From Paracoccus sp. S1E-3 (GTDB lineage Bacteria > Pseudomonadota > Alphaproteobacteria > Rhodobacterales > Rhodobacteraceae), in the NCBI RefSeq assembly GCF_013868135.1, contig NZ_JACEMU010000004.1:1178001-1242000 (forward strand): 64,000 bases of DNA, given 5' to 3'. Below the pieces are notes generated by a model, which ran no database searches, was not told the origin of the DNA, and saw only the letters and a list, made by a program, of their open reading frames with translations. The translations under genes and the position numbers were made by a program. Shown piece by piece: positions 46,251 through 55,796 of the stretch (position 1 is the stretch's first letter; each line of letters begins with the position of its first letter).

Positions 46251-48410
46251 ATGACCGCCACGCCTGCTGCGAAAAGTGCTCCGGTGCCGATCCGGCCGGG
46301 CGTCGGGGTTTCCGCTGCGGCCGACGTCGCGCCCGCCATGGCGCCGCGCGACCTGCGCCCCTTGGGCCAGATCCTGCTGGAAGACGGCGCGGTCACGCAC
46401 GGCGATCTGCTGAAGGCCACGGTGATGCGCCGCCGCCAGAATGTGCGGCTGGGGCAGATCCTGCTGGCGCAGGGCTGGGTGACGGAAGCCGCGCTGACCC
46501 ATGCGCTGACCCGGCAATGGCGGACCTCATCGGTCGACCCGGTGGCGATGCCGCCCGATTCTCGGCTGATCGACCAGTTGGGCGCCGGGTTCTGTCTGAA
46601 ACATGCGGTCCTGCCCTGGCGACGCGTCGGCGGGGTCACCTTCATGGCCACCTCGCGCCCCGAGGACTTCGACGCCCTGCGCGCAGCCTTGCCGGTGGCC
46701 TTCGGACCGGTGCGGATGCTGCTGGCCAGCGAAAGCAGCATCCACACGGCGATCATCGCGCTGCGCAGCACCACGCTGACGCGGCAGGCCGAAACCAGTG
46801 TCGCGGCTGCCCACAGCTGCCGCACCCGGATTGAGGGTCGTGCCACCCAGATCGCGCTGGCGCTGCTGGTCATCACCGTGGCAGGGCTGGCCCTTGCGCC
46901 GGTTCTGCTGCTGGGGCTGCTGACCGGATGGGCGGCGCTGACGCTGCTCACGGGAACGGTGCTGAAGCTGGCTGCCTTTCGGGCCGTGCTGCGCCGGGGG
47001 ACCGAGGAAGCTGCGGAGGCGCGCCTGATCGCGGCGGGGCTGAAGACTCCGCCGCAGATGCTGGCGCAGCTGCCGGTGATCTCGGTCATGGTGCCGCTGT
47101 TTCACGAAAGCGATGTGGCCGGCAAGCTGGTCGGCCGCCTGTCGCGGCTGGATTACCCGCGCGAGCTGACCGATATCCTGCTGGTGGTAGAGGCGGCCGA
47201 CCCGATCACCCGCGCGGCGCTGGAAGGGGCGACGCTGCCCCATTGGATCCGCGTGGTAACTGTGCCCCCCGGCCCGGTTCAGACCAAGCCGCGGGCGCTG
47301 AACTATGCGCTGAATTTCTGCCGTGGCGATATCGTCGGCGTCTGGGATGCCGAGGATCGCCCCGATCCCGACCAGTTGCACAAGGTCGCGCGCGGCTTCG
47401 CCCATGCCGCACCTGATGTGGCGTGCCTGCAGGGCCAGCTGGATTATTTCAATCCGCGCACCAACTGGCTCGCCCGTTGTTTCACCATCGAATATGCCAG
47501 CTGGTTCCGCGCCAACCTTCCCGGCATCGCCCGACTGGGGCTGGTCGTGCCGCTGGGGGGCACCACCCTGTTCTTCCGCCGCGACATTCTGGAAAGCCTC
47601 GGCGGCTGGGACGCCTGGAATGTGACCGAGGACGCCGATCTGGGCGTGCGCCTGACGCGTCGCGGCTGGCGGACCGAGCTGATCGAGACCACCACCGACG
47701 AGGAGGCGAACTGCCGCGCCCTGCCCTGGATCAAGCAGCGCTCGCGCTGGCTGAAGGGCTATGCGATGACCTGGGCGGTGCATATGCGCGATCCGGCAGC
47801 CCTGTGGCGTGACCTCGGGCCGAAGCGCTTCCTCGCCTTCCAGATCCAGTTTCTGGGCACCATGTCGCAATATCTGCTCGCCCCCGTGCTGTGGAGCTTC
47901 TGGCTGCTCAGCCTCGGCTTGCCGCACCCTTTGCGCGACCCGCTGGGTCAGCTTTGGAATGGCAATGCAGTGGCCGCCCTGTTTACCCTTTTCGTCGCCT
48001 CGGAACTGATCGGCATGACGGTGAACCTGTGGGCCGTGCGCGGCGAGAAGCACCGCCACCTGAGAATCTGGGTGCCGCTGATGCATTTCTATCATCCGCT
48101 CGGCTGTCTGGCGGGCTGGAAGGCCATCTATGAGGTCGTCGTGAATCCCTTCTATTGGGACAAGACCGCCCATGGCGTCTTCGACGAGGCCGAGGAGGCC
48201 CCGCCGGTCCCGGTGCTGGCACCCGGTCTGGCCAAGGTGCCGCTGCTGGGGCGGATCGACAGCACCCATGTGGCCGCCCAGCCCCGCCCCGATCCGATCG
48301 CCGTCGGACGGGCGGATGCCGGGACCCCCGGCCCGTTCGCGGTGGCCGAGGGTCAAGGCCCGCAGGTCTTGGTCGAATTCGCCGCCCCGACGATGCGGCA
48401 ATCGGGGTGA
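46251..48410 (+). CDS. family 2 glycosyltransferase with N-terminal MshEN-like (GspE N-terminal) domain
   Basis: This 719-residue membrane protein has three parts. Residues ~37-90 hold two tandem copies of the LGxxLLxxGxV pattern (PLGQILLEDGAVTHGDLLKA and RLGQILLAQGWVTEAALTHA), as in the MshEN c-di-GMP-binding module of GspE-type ATPases. The rest of a GspE_N-like domain extends to ~170. Membrane helices lie near 200-240. Residues ~275-510 are a processive-type GT2 domain with WDAEDRPD (near 365), TEDADLG (near 459) and QRSRWLKG (near 495). More helices follow at ~540-620. It probably makes or exports a polysaccharide, perhaps controlled by c-di-GMP. No other exopolysaccharide gene is adjacent. 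Confidence 0.85.
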   Translation: MTATPAAKSAPVPIRPGVGVSAAADVAPAMAPRDLRPLGQILLEDGAVTHGDLLKATVMRRRQNVRLGQILLAQGWVTEAALTHALTRQWRTSSVDPVAMPPDSRLIDQLGAGFCLKHAVLPWRRVGGVTFMATSRPEDFDALRAALPVAFGPVRMLLASESSIHTAIIALRSTTLTRQAETSVAAAHSCRTRIEGRATQIALALLVITVAGLALAPVLLLGLLTGWAALTLLTGTVLKLAAFRAVLRRGTEEAAEARLIAAGLKTPPQMLAQLPVISVMVPLFHESDVAGKLVGRLSRLDYPRELTDILLVVEAADPITRAALEGATLPHWIRVVTVPPGPVQTKPRALNYALNFCRGDIVGVWDAEDRPDPDQLHKVARGFAHAAPDVACLQGQLDYFNPRTNWLARCFTIEYASWFRANLPGIARLGLVVPLGGTTLFFRRDILESLGGWDAWNVTEDADLGVRLTRRGWRTELIETTTDEEANCRALPWIKQRSRWLKGYAMTWAVHMRDPAALWRDLGPKRFLAFQIQFLGTMSQYLLAPVLWSFWLLSLGLPHPLRDPLGQLWNGNAVAALFTLFVASELIGMTVNLWAVRGEKHRHLRIWVPLMHFYHPLGCLAGWKAIYEVVVNPFYWDKTAHGVFDEAEEAPPVPVLAPGLAKVPLLGRIDSTHVAAQPRPDPIAVGRADAGTPGPFAVAEGQGPQVLVEFAAPTMRQSG

Positions 48411-48835
48411 TCCCCGGAATCCGTGGGGCAGACAGCCGCTGGCACACGGACAATCGTTTCTGGACAGCCCCTCCTTTAAGGCAGCGGCAAAACTTGCGGC
48501 CGGCGCGGCGGTGAAGCACGGATGCGCGGGCGCTTTCTGCGCGCAGCCCGTATCCGATCGCCTCTGGCCGAGCGCTTGTGGCAGGTTCAGGCTATTCGCG
48601 GCGGTCGTGGGTCAAGCCGCCCACGCCCTGGTCGAGTTGCCCGCGGGCGTGCAGCGGCAACCCGGCTGATCCGCCGAGCGCATGCAGTGGTCAGCCACCG
48701 TTTCCCGCGGCCTGCCGCTTCGGGTGTGAGCCTACGAAGCGGCGCCAGACCTCGCAAATGGCGATGCCGGATTGCGGGGGCGCGTTTGGCGGCCAGCCCC
48801 GCTTCAGCATCCACTGATCCCGCAAGGCGCTGCCC
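48411..48835. other. 425-base gap between convergent genes
   Basis: No supported gene lies between the GT2 stop and the glnE stop. Short open frames occur on both strands but have no ribosome site or recognisable product. GC-rich hairpin-forming stretches are present (around 48517-48550) without a T-run. Confidence 0.5.
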
Positions 48836-51643
48836 TCAGCCGCCCTTCGCAGGGGTCTGTTCCAGAACGGTGTCGATAATGGTGCCAGCGGTGCGGATCG
48901 TGCGATCCAGTTGCGCGGCCAGATCGGTCAAATTCGCGCAACCCGTCTCGCGCAGCAGGAATTCCTGACCGCCGGCCCCCAATTCCTCCATGTTCAGCGC
49001 CGTTTCGCTGAGAAGTCGCCCCGCCGCCTGCAGCCGCCACAGGAACCGCTGCGCCGATAGCAGCTGCTCGACCTCGGGCTTGGGCAGCAGGCCGTGGCGG
49101 GCGCCGGCGCGCAATTGCGCCTCGGGGCCGCGGGCACGGTCGGCGCCGCGCAGCGCGAAACTTTGGGCCAGCAGCTCGATATCCTGCAACCGACCCCGGC
49201 CGATCTTGGCTTCCCACGCGCCGTCGGGGGCCTTGGCGGCGAAGATGCGGGCGCGCATCTCGGCCAGATCGGGTAGCACGCGCGGATCGCCGCCTCGGGC
49301 AGCCAGAACGCTGACCCGCAAGGCCTCGACCTCATCGCTCAATGCGGTGCCGTCGGCCCCGCAGGCGGCGATGACACGGGCGCGGGTCAGGGCCAGATGC
49401 TCCCATGTCCAGGCCTCGGTCAGCTGATAGTCGCGGAAAGACTGCACCGAAGTCGCCACCGGCCCCTGCCGCCCGGAGGGGCGCAGCCGCATATCGACCT
49501 CGAACAGCCGCCCGGCCGAGGTCTGGGCTGACAGCGCCGTAATCAGCGCCTGTGTCAGCCGCGCATACCAGGCGCGCGGGGCCAGCGGCTTGCGACCCGA
49601 GGATTCATCGACCCCCGCCGCATCATAGACGACCAGCAGATCCAGATCGGAGGCCGCATTCAGCCGCCGCGCCCCCAGTGACCCCATTCCCATCACCACA
49701 GCGCCGCGACCGGGAGGCGGCCCGTGGCGTTCGGCCAGCTGATCCACCACCAGCGGCAGCAGCGCGGCAATCGCCGCATCGGCGATATCGGCATATTCCT
49801 GTCCGACCTGTGCCGCATCGGACAGGCCGCGCAGATGGTGAACACCGACCCGGAACTGCCATTCATGCGCCCACCGCCGCGCATCGTCGAGCGCGCGTTC
49901 ATAGCCGCCGTCGCGGGCCTGCATCCGCGCCTCCAGACGCTGCGCCAGGTCGGCGTGAAGGCCCGCCATGCCCGGCCATGGCGCGAAGAAGGACCCGCCC
50001 AGAACCGCGTCCAGAACCTCGGGGTGGCGGCCCAGATAGGCGGCGAGGCCGGGGGCGGTGGCGCAGATATCGACGATCAGGTCGATCAGCGAGGGGTTCG
50101 CCTCGAACAGCGAGAACAGCTGCACCCCAGCGGGCAGGCCCTGAAGAAAGCCGTCGAAGCGGGATAGTGCCTCCTCGGGGTGGGCGGCGCGGGCCATGCG
50201 CGACAGCAGGTCGGGCTTGATGCGCTGGAAGATCTGCCGCGCCCGGTTGGACCGCAGCGCGGCATAGTTGTCCCAGCGGTCGATGATCGCCTGTGACTGC
50301 GCCGATATCTCAGGCATGGGTGCGTTGTCCGAAGGGGCAAAGAAGGCGTCGGTCAGCGTCTCGACCCGTTCCAGCCGGACGCGCAGGCGGTCGGACCAGG
50401 CGTCCAGATCGTTTTCGCCCATCATCTGGGCGATGTTCAAAAGCCCCTCGCCGTCCCTCGGCAGATCATGGGTCTGGGCGTCGTTCACCATCTGGATGCG
50501 ATGCTCGATCTCGCGGTGCTGGCGGTAATGATCGGCAAGTTCGGCCGCAATGTCCTCGGGCACCCAGCCCGCATGCGCCAACGCGCCGAGGGCCGCCACG
50601 GTGCCGCGATCGCGCAGGGCGGGATCGCGGCCGCCGGCGATCAGCTGGCGGGTCTGGGTGAAGAATTCGATCTCGCGGATGCCGCCCTGCCCCAGCTTCA
50701 TGTTATGGCCGGGGATGGTCATGCGGCCGCCCAGCCCCTTGTGGTCGCGGATACGCAGCCGCATGTCATGGGCGTCCTGAATGGCGGCGAAATCCAGATG
50801 CTTGCGCCAGACGAAGGGGCGCAGATCGGCCAGGAAACGCTCGCCAGCCGCAAGGTTCCCGGCGCAGGGCCGCGCCTTGATATAGGCGGCGCGCTCCCAT
50901 GTCCGGCCTTCGGCCTCGTAATAGGCAAGCGCGGCCGAGGCCGAGATGCAGACCGGCGTGACCGAGGCATCGGGGCGCAGCCGAAGATCGGTGCGGAAGA
51001 CATAGCCGTGATCGGTGTTGTCCGACAGCGTCGCGGCCATCTTGCGGGTGACGCGGATCAGCGCGGCGCGGGCCTCGTGCTGGTCGGCGGGGGCATAGGC
51101 CTCGTCGTCATAGAGCACGATCAGGTCGATATCCGAGCTGTAGTTCAGTTCTGCCGCGCCCATCTTGCCCATGGCCATGGCGAAGATGCCACCCGCATCG
51201 GCATCAGTGTCGGGCAGCTTGCCGCGCGCGATCTCGGGGCGCAGATGGGCGCGCAGCGCCAGATCGGTGGCCCGGTCGGCCAGTGCCGTCAGCGCGCCGG
51301 TAACCTGTTCCAGCCGCCAGACCCCGCCCAGATCGGCCAGCCCCGCCAGCAGCGCCACCCGCCGTTTCGCGCGCCGCAGCGCGGGACCGAGCGTCTCTGC
51401 GTCCAGATCCTCGAACCCCGCCGTCACCTTTGCGACCAGGCCGGCATCGGCACCGGCCAGGGCCTCGGGCAGCCAGGCGGCTTCCTTCTGCATCAGCGAC
51501 CACAGATAGGGGCTGCACCCGGCCGTGCCCCCGATCAGGTCCAGCGTTGCCATGTCCAGACCGGCAAAGGCCGCGCGTGCCTCGGCGGCGCGGGCGGGGT
51601 CGTGGGGGATCGGCATGCGGGTGATTGCGGTGCTGAATTTCAT
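48836..51643 (-). CDS. glnE: bifunctional glutamine synthetase adenylyltransferase / deadenylase
   Basis: This is a 935-residue two-headed nucleotidyltransferase. The N-terminal deadenylase active site is AMGKMGAAELNYSSDIDLIV (near 158-177). The C-terminal adenylylation site is GMGSLGARRLNAASDLDLLV (near 650-670), with both Asp-x-Asp pairs intact. It tunes glutamine synthetase activity to nitrogen status under PII control. The ATG at 51643 fits the family start; an upstream in-frame ATG at 51703 is less likely. The length is close to E. coli GlnE (946). Confidence 0.94.
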   Translation of the reverse strand: MKFSTAITRMPIPHDPARAAEARAAFAGLDMATLDLIGGTAGCSPYLWSLMQKEAAWLPEALAGADAGLVAKVTAGFEDLDAETLGPALRRAKRRVALLAGLADLGGVWRLEQVTGALTALADRATDLALRAHLRPEIARGKLPDTDADAGGIFAMAMGKMGAAELNYSSDIDLIVLYDDEAYAPADQHEARAALIRVTRKMAATLSDNTDHGYVFRTDLRLRPDASVTPVCISASAALAYYEAEGRTWERAAYIKARPCAGNLAAGERFLADLRPFVWRKHLDFAAIQDAHDMRLRIRDHKGLGGRMTIPGHNMKLGQGGIREIEFFTQTRQLIAGGRDPALRDRGTVAALGALAHAGWVPEDIAAELADHYRQHREIEHRIQMVNDAQTHDLPRDGEGLLNIAQMMGENDLDAWSDRLRVRLERVETLTDAFFAPSDNAPMPEISAQSQAIIDRWDNYAALRSNRARQIFQRIKPDLLSRMARAAHPEEALSRFDGFLQGLPAGVQLFSLFEANPSLIDLIVDICATAPGLAAYLGRHPEVLDAVLGGSFFAPWPGMAGLHADLAQRLEARMQARDGGYERALDDARRWAHEWQFRVGVHHLRGLSDAAQVGQEYADIADAAIAALLPLVVDQLAERHGPPPGRGAVVMGMGSLGARRLNAASDLDLLVVYDAAGVDESSGRKPLAPRAWYARLTQALITALSAQTSAGRLFEVDMRLRPSGRQGPVATSVQSFRDYQLTEAWTWEHLALTRARVIAACGADGTALSDEVEALRVSVLAARGGDPRVLPDLAEMRARIFAAKAPDGAWEAKIGRGRLQDIELLAQSFALRGADRARGPEAQLRAGARHGLLPKPEVEQLLSAQRFLWRLQAAGRLLSETALNMEELGAGGQEFLLRETGCANLTDLAAQLDRTIRTAGTIIDTVLEQTPAKGG

Positions 51644-51839
51644 GGGCAGAGTTAGGGCCATCGCAGGCACGGCGTCAATCGGCCCAGCCCGCCGCGAGGG
51701 CAACTTCTGTGCTTGGCGTTTTCAGCTTCTGTTGTTACCGTTCTGCTGAGGAGCGCCACGGGCGGAAACGCATGATTGCTACCATGGGCATAGACTTGTG
51801 CGCCGCTGCGGCGGCCGCAGGAATGGATAGGTTCCGGTG

Positions 51840-52658
51840 ATGCGGCACACGCTGACGCACGCACCGCAATTCTATGTCACCGCACCGCAGCCGTGCCCCT
51901 ATCTGCATGGCCGGGCCGAGCGCAAGCTGTTCACGGCGCTGCATCCCGGCAATGCGCAGGAGCTGAACAATGCCCTGTCGCGACAGGGCTTCCGACGCTC
52001 GCAGAACGTCCTTTACCGTCCCAGCTGCGAAAGCTGCGTGGCCTGCATGTCGGCGCGGATCCGGGTGCGCGATTTTACCCCCAGCCGCACCCAGCGGCGG
52101 ATGCGCAACCGCAACGCCGACCTGACCCGGCAAGCCACCAGCGCCTGGGCCACCGAAGAACAGTTCGAACTGTTCCGCCGCTATCTGGACGGCCGGCACG
52201 CCGATGGTGGCATGGCCGATATGGATATCTTCGAATTCGCCGCCATGATCGAGGAAACGCCGGTGCGCACCCGCGTCATCGAATACCGTGGCGAAAACAT
52301 CTTCGGCACCGATGGCACCGCCGACCTCGCCGCCGTCTGCCTGACCGATGTGCTGGATGACGGGCTGTCGCTGGTCTACAGTTTCTTCGACCCCCGGCTG
52401 GAAGCGCGCAGTCTGGGCACGCATATCATCCTCGACCATATCGAATTGGCGCGCGAAACCGGGCTGCCCTATGTCTATCTGGGCTATTGGGTGCCCGGCA
52501 GCCGCAAGATGGATTACAAGGCCCGCTTCGGCGCGCTGGAAATCTATAAAGGCGGGGTCTGGCAGGATATCGGCAATCCGCAGGACCATTCCGATGAGGC
52601 ACATCCGCTGGCCGTTGATCCCATCGTCGAACAGGTGGCGCGGATCGACCTGCCCTGA
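51840..52658 (+). CDS. bpt: aspartate/glutamate leucyl-(arginyl-)transferase of the N-degron pathway
   Basis: This 272-residue member of the ATE/Bpt family has the N-terminal Cys cluster ([31 protein letters not shown]) and the C-terminal GNAT-like core ([36 protein letters not shown]). Bacterial Bpt adds Leu to proteins with N-terminal Asp or Glu and marks them for ClpAP. The ATG at 51840 is preceded by ATAGG at 8 nt; an in-frame GTG sits one codon before it. It is divergent from glnE. Confidence 0.93.
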   Translation: MRHTLTHAPQFYVTAPQPCPYLHGRAERKLFTALHPGNAQELNNALSRQGFRRSQNVLYRPSCESCVACMSARIRVRDFTPSRTQRRMRNRNADLTRQATSAWATEEQFELFRRYLDGRHADGGMADMDIFEFAAMIEETPVRTRVIEYRGENIFGTDGTADLAAVCLTDVLDDGLSLVYSFFDPRLEARSLGTHIILDHIELARETGLPYVYLGYWVPGSRKMDYKARFGALEIYKGGVWQDIGNPQDHSDEAHPLAVDPIVEQVARIDLP

Positions 52659-52660
52659 TC

Positions 52661-52708
52661 GCGCAACATTATTGCGCGTTGCGTGAAATTTACGTCATTT
52701 TCGTTAAT
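52661..52708 (+). promoter_or_regulatory. candidate ilvB promoter with an adjoining inverted repeat
   Basis: TTGCGT (52679-52684), an 18-nt spacer and GTTAAT (52703-52708) form a plausible promoter in a locally AT-rich stretch. Just upstream, GCGCAA / TTGCGC (52661-52677, 5-nt loop) may be a protein-binding site. The 112-nt leader to the ilvB start contains TGCGGC copies that can pair alternatively with one GCCGCA, but no T-run. Confidence 0.4.
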
Positions 52709-52820
52709 TTCGCCCATTGACGCTGCTGCGGCTCGCCAATAGTTTGCGGCGGCGCGGCACGAGCGCGCTGTTATTCCTGCGCTGCGGCATGGGCCGCAAC
52801 TACAGTAGAAGGATGGTCCG

Positions 52821-54566
52821 ATGTCCCGAAAGATGACGGGTGCGAAAATGATCGTTGAAGCCCTGAAAGATCAGGGTGTGGATACGGTATTCGGCTATCC
52901 GGGCGGCGCGGTGCTGCCGATCTATGACGAGATTTTCCAGCAGAACGACATCAAGCACATTCTGGTCCGTCACGAACAGGGCGCGGTCCATATGGCCGAG
53001 GGCTATGCCCGTTCGACCGGCAAGCCGGGGGTGGTTCTGGTGACCTCGGGGCCGGGCGCCACCAATGCCGTCACCGGCCTGACAGATGCGCTGCTGGATT
53101 CGATCCCGCTGATCGTTCTGTCGGGTCAGGTGCCGACCTTCCTTGTCGGCACCGACGGCTTTCAGGAGGCCGATACCATCGGCATCACCCGCCCCTGCAC
53201 CAAGCATAACTGGCTGGTGAAGGATCCGGCCACGCTGGCGCAGACCATTCACCAGGCGTTTCATGTCGCGACCTCGGGGCGGCCGGGGCCGGTGCTGATC
53301 GACATCCCCAAGGACGTCCAGTTCGCCGAGGCCGAATATGTCGGCCCCAAGCAGATCCCCCCCAGCCCCTATCAGCCGAAGAAAAAGGGCGATATCGACG
53401 CCATCACCCGACTGGCCGAACTGATGGAGAAGGCCGAGCGCCCGATCTTCTACACCGGCGGCGGCGTGATCAATTCAGGCCCCGCGGCCAGCCAGCTGCT
53501 GGTTGAACTGGCCGAAGCCACGGGTTTTCCGATAACCTCGACGCTGATGGGGCTTGGCGCCTATCCGGCCTCGGGCCAGAAATGGCTGGGAATGCTGGGG
53601 ATGCACGGCACCTACGAGGCCAATCTGGCCATGCATGGCTGCGACCTGATGATTGCGGTGGGCGCGCGGTTCGACGATCGCATCACCGGGCGGGTGGCCG
53701 ATTTCAGCCCCGGTTCTGTGAAGGCGCAGATCGACATCGACCCGTCAAGCATAAACAAGATCATCCATGTCGACCTGCCGATCCAAGGCGATGTCGGGCA
53801 TGTGCTGGAAGACCTGCTGAAGATCTGGAAATCGCGGGGCCGCAAGACGAACGCGGAAGCGGTGCGGAAATGGTGGGCGCAGATCGAGCAGTGGAAGGCG
53901 ACGAACTGCCTCGCCTATACCAATTCGGACTCGATCATCAAACCGCAGCACGCGCTGGAACGACTGGAGGCGCTGACCAAGGACCGCGACCGTTACATCA
54001 CCACCGAGGTTGGCCAGCACCAGATGTGGGCGGCGCAATTCCTGCATTTCGACCAGCCGAACCGCTGGATGACCTCGGGCGGACTGGGGACGATGGGTTA
54101 CGGTCTGCCGGCCTCGGTGGGCGTGCAGGTCGCGCACCCGGATGCGCTGGTGATCAACGTCGCTGGCGATGCGTCCTGGCTGATGAACATGCAGGAGATG
54201 GGCACGGCGGTGCAGTTCCGCGCCCCGGTCAAGCAGTTCATCCTGAACAACGAACGTCTGGGCATGGTGCGCCAGTGGCAGCAATTGCTGCATGGCGAAC
54301 GCTATAGCCAGAGCTGGTCGGAAAGCCTGCCCGATTTCGTCAAGCTGGCCGAGGCCTTTGGCTGCAAGGGCCGACAGGTCAGCGACCCGGCGGAACTGGA
54401 CGACGCCATCCGCGAGATGATCGATCATGACGGGCCGTTCATTCTGGACGTGCTGGTCGAGAAACACGAAAACTGCTTCCCGATGATCCCATCAGGCAAG
54501 CCGCATAACGAAATGCTGCTATCGCCCGAGGCCGGTGCCTTCACCGGCGGCGGCGCGCTGGTGTAG
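52821..54566 (+). CDS. ilvB: acetolactate synthase, large (catalytic) subunit
   Basis: This 581-residue ThDP enzyme begins branched-chain amino acid synthesis by condensing pyruvate, or pyruvate with 2-oxobutyrate. It has the N-terminal VFGYPGGAVLPIYDE, the catalytic Glu in LVRHEQGAVHMAEGYAR, the FAD-binding middle domain, and the ThDP/Mg site VAGDASWLMNMQEM...LNNERLGMV. It is followed 12 nt later by the regulatory subunit gene. It may be controlled through the leader upstream. Confidence 0.95.
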   Translation: MSRKMTGAKMIVEALKDQGVDTVFGYPGGAVLPIYDEIFQQNDIKHILVRHEQGAVHMAEGYARSTGKPGVVLVTSGPGATNAVTGLTDALLDSIPLIVLSGQVPTFLVGTDGFQEADTIGITRPCTKHNWLVKDPATLAQTIHQAFHVATSGRPGPVLIDIPKDVQFAEAEYVGPKQIPPSPYQPKKKGDIDAITRLAELMEKAERPIFYTGGGVINSGPAASQLLVELAEATGFPITSTLMGLGAYPASGQKWLGMLGMHGTYEANLAMHGCDLMIAVGARFDDRITGRVADFSPGSVKAQIDIDPSSINKIIHVDLPIQGDVGHVLEDLLKIWKSRGRKTNAEAVRKWWAQIEQWKATNCLAYTNSDSIIKPQHALERLEALTKDRDRYITTEVGQHQMWAAQFLHFDQPNRWMTSGGLGTMGYGLPASVGVQVAHPDALVINVAGDASWLMNMQEMGTAVQFRAPVKQFILNNERLGMVRQWQQLLHGERYSQSWSESLPDFVKLAEAFGCKGRQVSDPAELDDAIREMIDHDGPFILDVLVEKHENCFPMIPSGKPHNEMLLSPEAGAFTGGGALV

Positions 54567-54578
54567 GGGGGCAACGAC

Positions 54579-55136
54579 ATGGTTCTGAACATCCAACAAG
54601 GCGCGACCAGCCATTCGGCTTATGACCTGCGCGATCCAAATGCGCAGATCGAGGAACGCCACACCCTTGCCGTGCTGGTCGAGAACGAGCCGGGCGTGCT
54701 GGCCCGCGTGATCGGACTGTTTTCGGGGCGCGGCTATAACATCGACAGCCTGACCGTGGCTGAAACCGATCACGAAGGCCATCGCTCGCGCATCACCATC
54801 GTGACGCGCGGGACGCCCTCGGTGATCGTGCAGATCAAGGCGCAGCTGGGCCGCATCGTGCCCGTGCACGAGGTCCACGACCTGACCACCGAAGGCCCCA
54901 GCGTCGAACGCGAACTGGGCCTGTTCAAGGTCTCGGGCACGGGCGACCATCGCGTCGAAGCCCTGCGCATCGCCGAGATCTTCCGCGCCAATGTGGTCGA
55001 TTCGACGCTGAAAAGCTTTGTCTTCGAAATCACAGGCACGCCGGAAAAGCTGGACGCTTTCGCCGATCTGATGCGCCCGCTGGGGCTGTCCGATCAGGCG
55101 CGCACCGGAGTCGCTGCACTGGCACGCGGGGCATGA
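54579..55136 (+). CDS. ilvH: acetolactate synthase, small (regulatory) subunit
   Basis: This 185-residue partner of IlvB has the N-terminal ACT domain (HTLAVLVENEPGVLARVIGLFSGRGYNIDSL, residues ~28-58) that binds valine for feedback inhibition. A second ALS_ss_C domain includes FKVSGTGDHRVEALRIAEIF. It activates the catalytic subunit. It is co-transcribed with ilvB, 12 nt apart. Confidence 0.95.
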   Translation: MVLNIQQGATSHSAYDLRDPNAQIEERHTLAVLVENEPGVLARVIGLFSGRGYNIDSLTVAETDHEGHRSRITIVTRGTPSVIVQIKAQLGRIVPVHEVHDLTTEGPSVERELGLFKVSGTGDHRVEALRIAEIFRANVVDSTLKSFVFEITGTPEKLDAFADLMRPLGLSDQARTGVAALARGA

Positions 55137-55173
55137 AGCCCCGCAATTGCGGCCTTCAAATCGTTAATATTGC

Positions 55174-55533
55174 TTAAAGATTGATCGCCGGCGAATAGAC
55201 TTCACCGTCCTCGCGATCAGCGGTCATGGCGCGCATTTGCGGTGTGTCACAACGCGAAACGACATGCAGATGCGAGGCGGGGCGGTTGGTGTGCCCCAGC
55301 AGCGCATCGGGCAGTTGCGGGCAGACCTTTGGCGCAATGACGCTGACCGCACGGGCGTGTCGCAAATTGCCGATGGTTTCGCATTCCAGCCGCAGCAGAT
55401 CGCCGGGAACCGGCCAGTCCGCCTGATCCAGAAGACTGTCGCAGCCGCGGAGGTAGGCCAGCGGGCCCTGATCTTCACACCAGATGACAGCCTTGCGGCT
55501 GGTCTCACTGCTCCAGATCACGACACCGATCAT
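55174..55533 (-). CDS. conserved hypothetical protein
   Basis: This 119-residue soluble protein starts at ATG 55533, 6 nt after a strong GGGAGG. The sequence begins MIGVVIWSSETSRKAVIWCEDQGPLAYL and contains VPGDLLRLEC, a compact alpha/beta pattern without a recognised motif. I believe similar proteins occur in other Rhodobacteraceae but cannot name a function. Its start lies inside the stop of a small AT-rich ORF (ATGA, 55530-55533). Confidence 0.75.
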   Translation of the reverse strand: MIGVVIWSSETSRKAVIWCEDQGPLAYLRGCDSLLDQADWPVPGDLLRLECETIGNLRHARAVSVIAPKVCPQLPDALLGHTNRPASHLHVVSRCDTPQMRAMTADREDGEVYSPAINL

Positions 55534-55796
55534 TTCCAACCTCCCGCCAGTGAATCATGTTTATCTGATCCACCGTTCATATATGAAACGTTAATAACTG
55601 TATTGACCCATTGCCGGAAGACAATTTTTTGCAGGTTATGACTTGGTTCCATAATGTGACGTAACGTCATTTCAAAAAATATGTTCAACCTGCAGTGGCG
55701 CAAACGAACCATTTTTCTCTGCGGCGAGTCAAATGGGTTTCGCCCCGACAACATGGATTTGCGGTCCTGCAGCATTGATGCCACAATATTTTCCAT
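55530..55796 (-). CDS. possible small AT-rich ORF coupled to the next gene
   Basis: An 88-codon frame begins MENIVASMLQDRKSMLSGRN and ends in TGA overlapping the start of the downstream gene by 4 nt. This is the same ATGA overlap used by many real gene pairs here. Against it: its codons are AT-rich (AAA, ATA, TTA, TTG) unlike the rest of the window, the ribosome site is poorly spaced, and I recognise no family. It may be foreign, or just a leader region that happens to be open. Confidence 0.25.
   Translation of the reverse strand: MENIVASMLQDRKSMLSGRNPFDSPQRKMVRLRHCRLNIFFEMTLRHIMEPSHNLQKIVFRQWVNTVINVSYMNGGSDKHDSLAGGWK
55657..55669. promoter_or_regulatory. 13-bp palindrome in an AT-rich intergenic region
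   Basis: TGACGT-A-ACGTCA is a perfect dyad with a 1-nt centre. It lies in the ~350-bp AT-rich gap between 55.54 and 55.89 kb. It looks like a regulator binding site; the regulator is unknown. Confidence 0.4.

Noticed and set aside
46527..48401. 624-codon minus-strand frame opposite the GT2 gene
   Set aside because: It is a shadow of the GT2 coding sequence and its composition is Gln/His/Arg/Gly-rich.
51653..51839. hidden short gene in the glnE-bpt gap
   Set aside because: Only shadow frames are present. The gap is a normal size for two divergent promoters.
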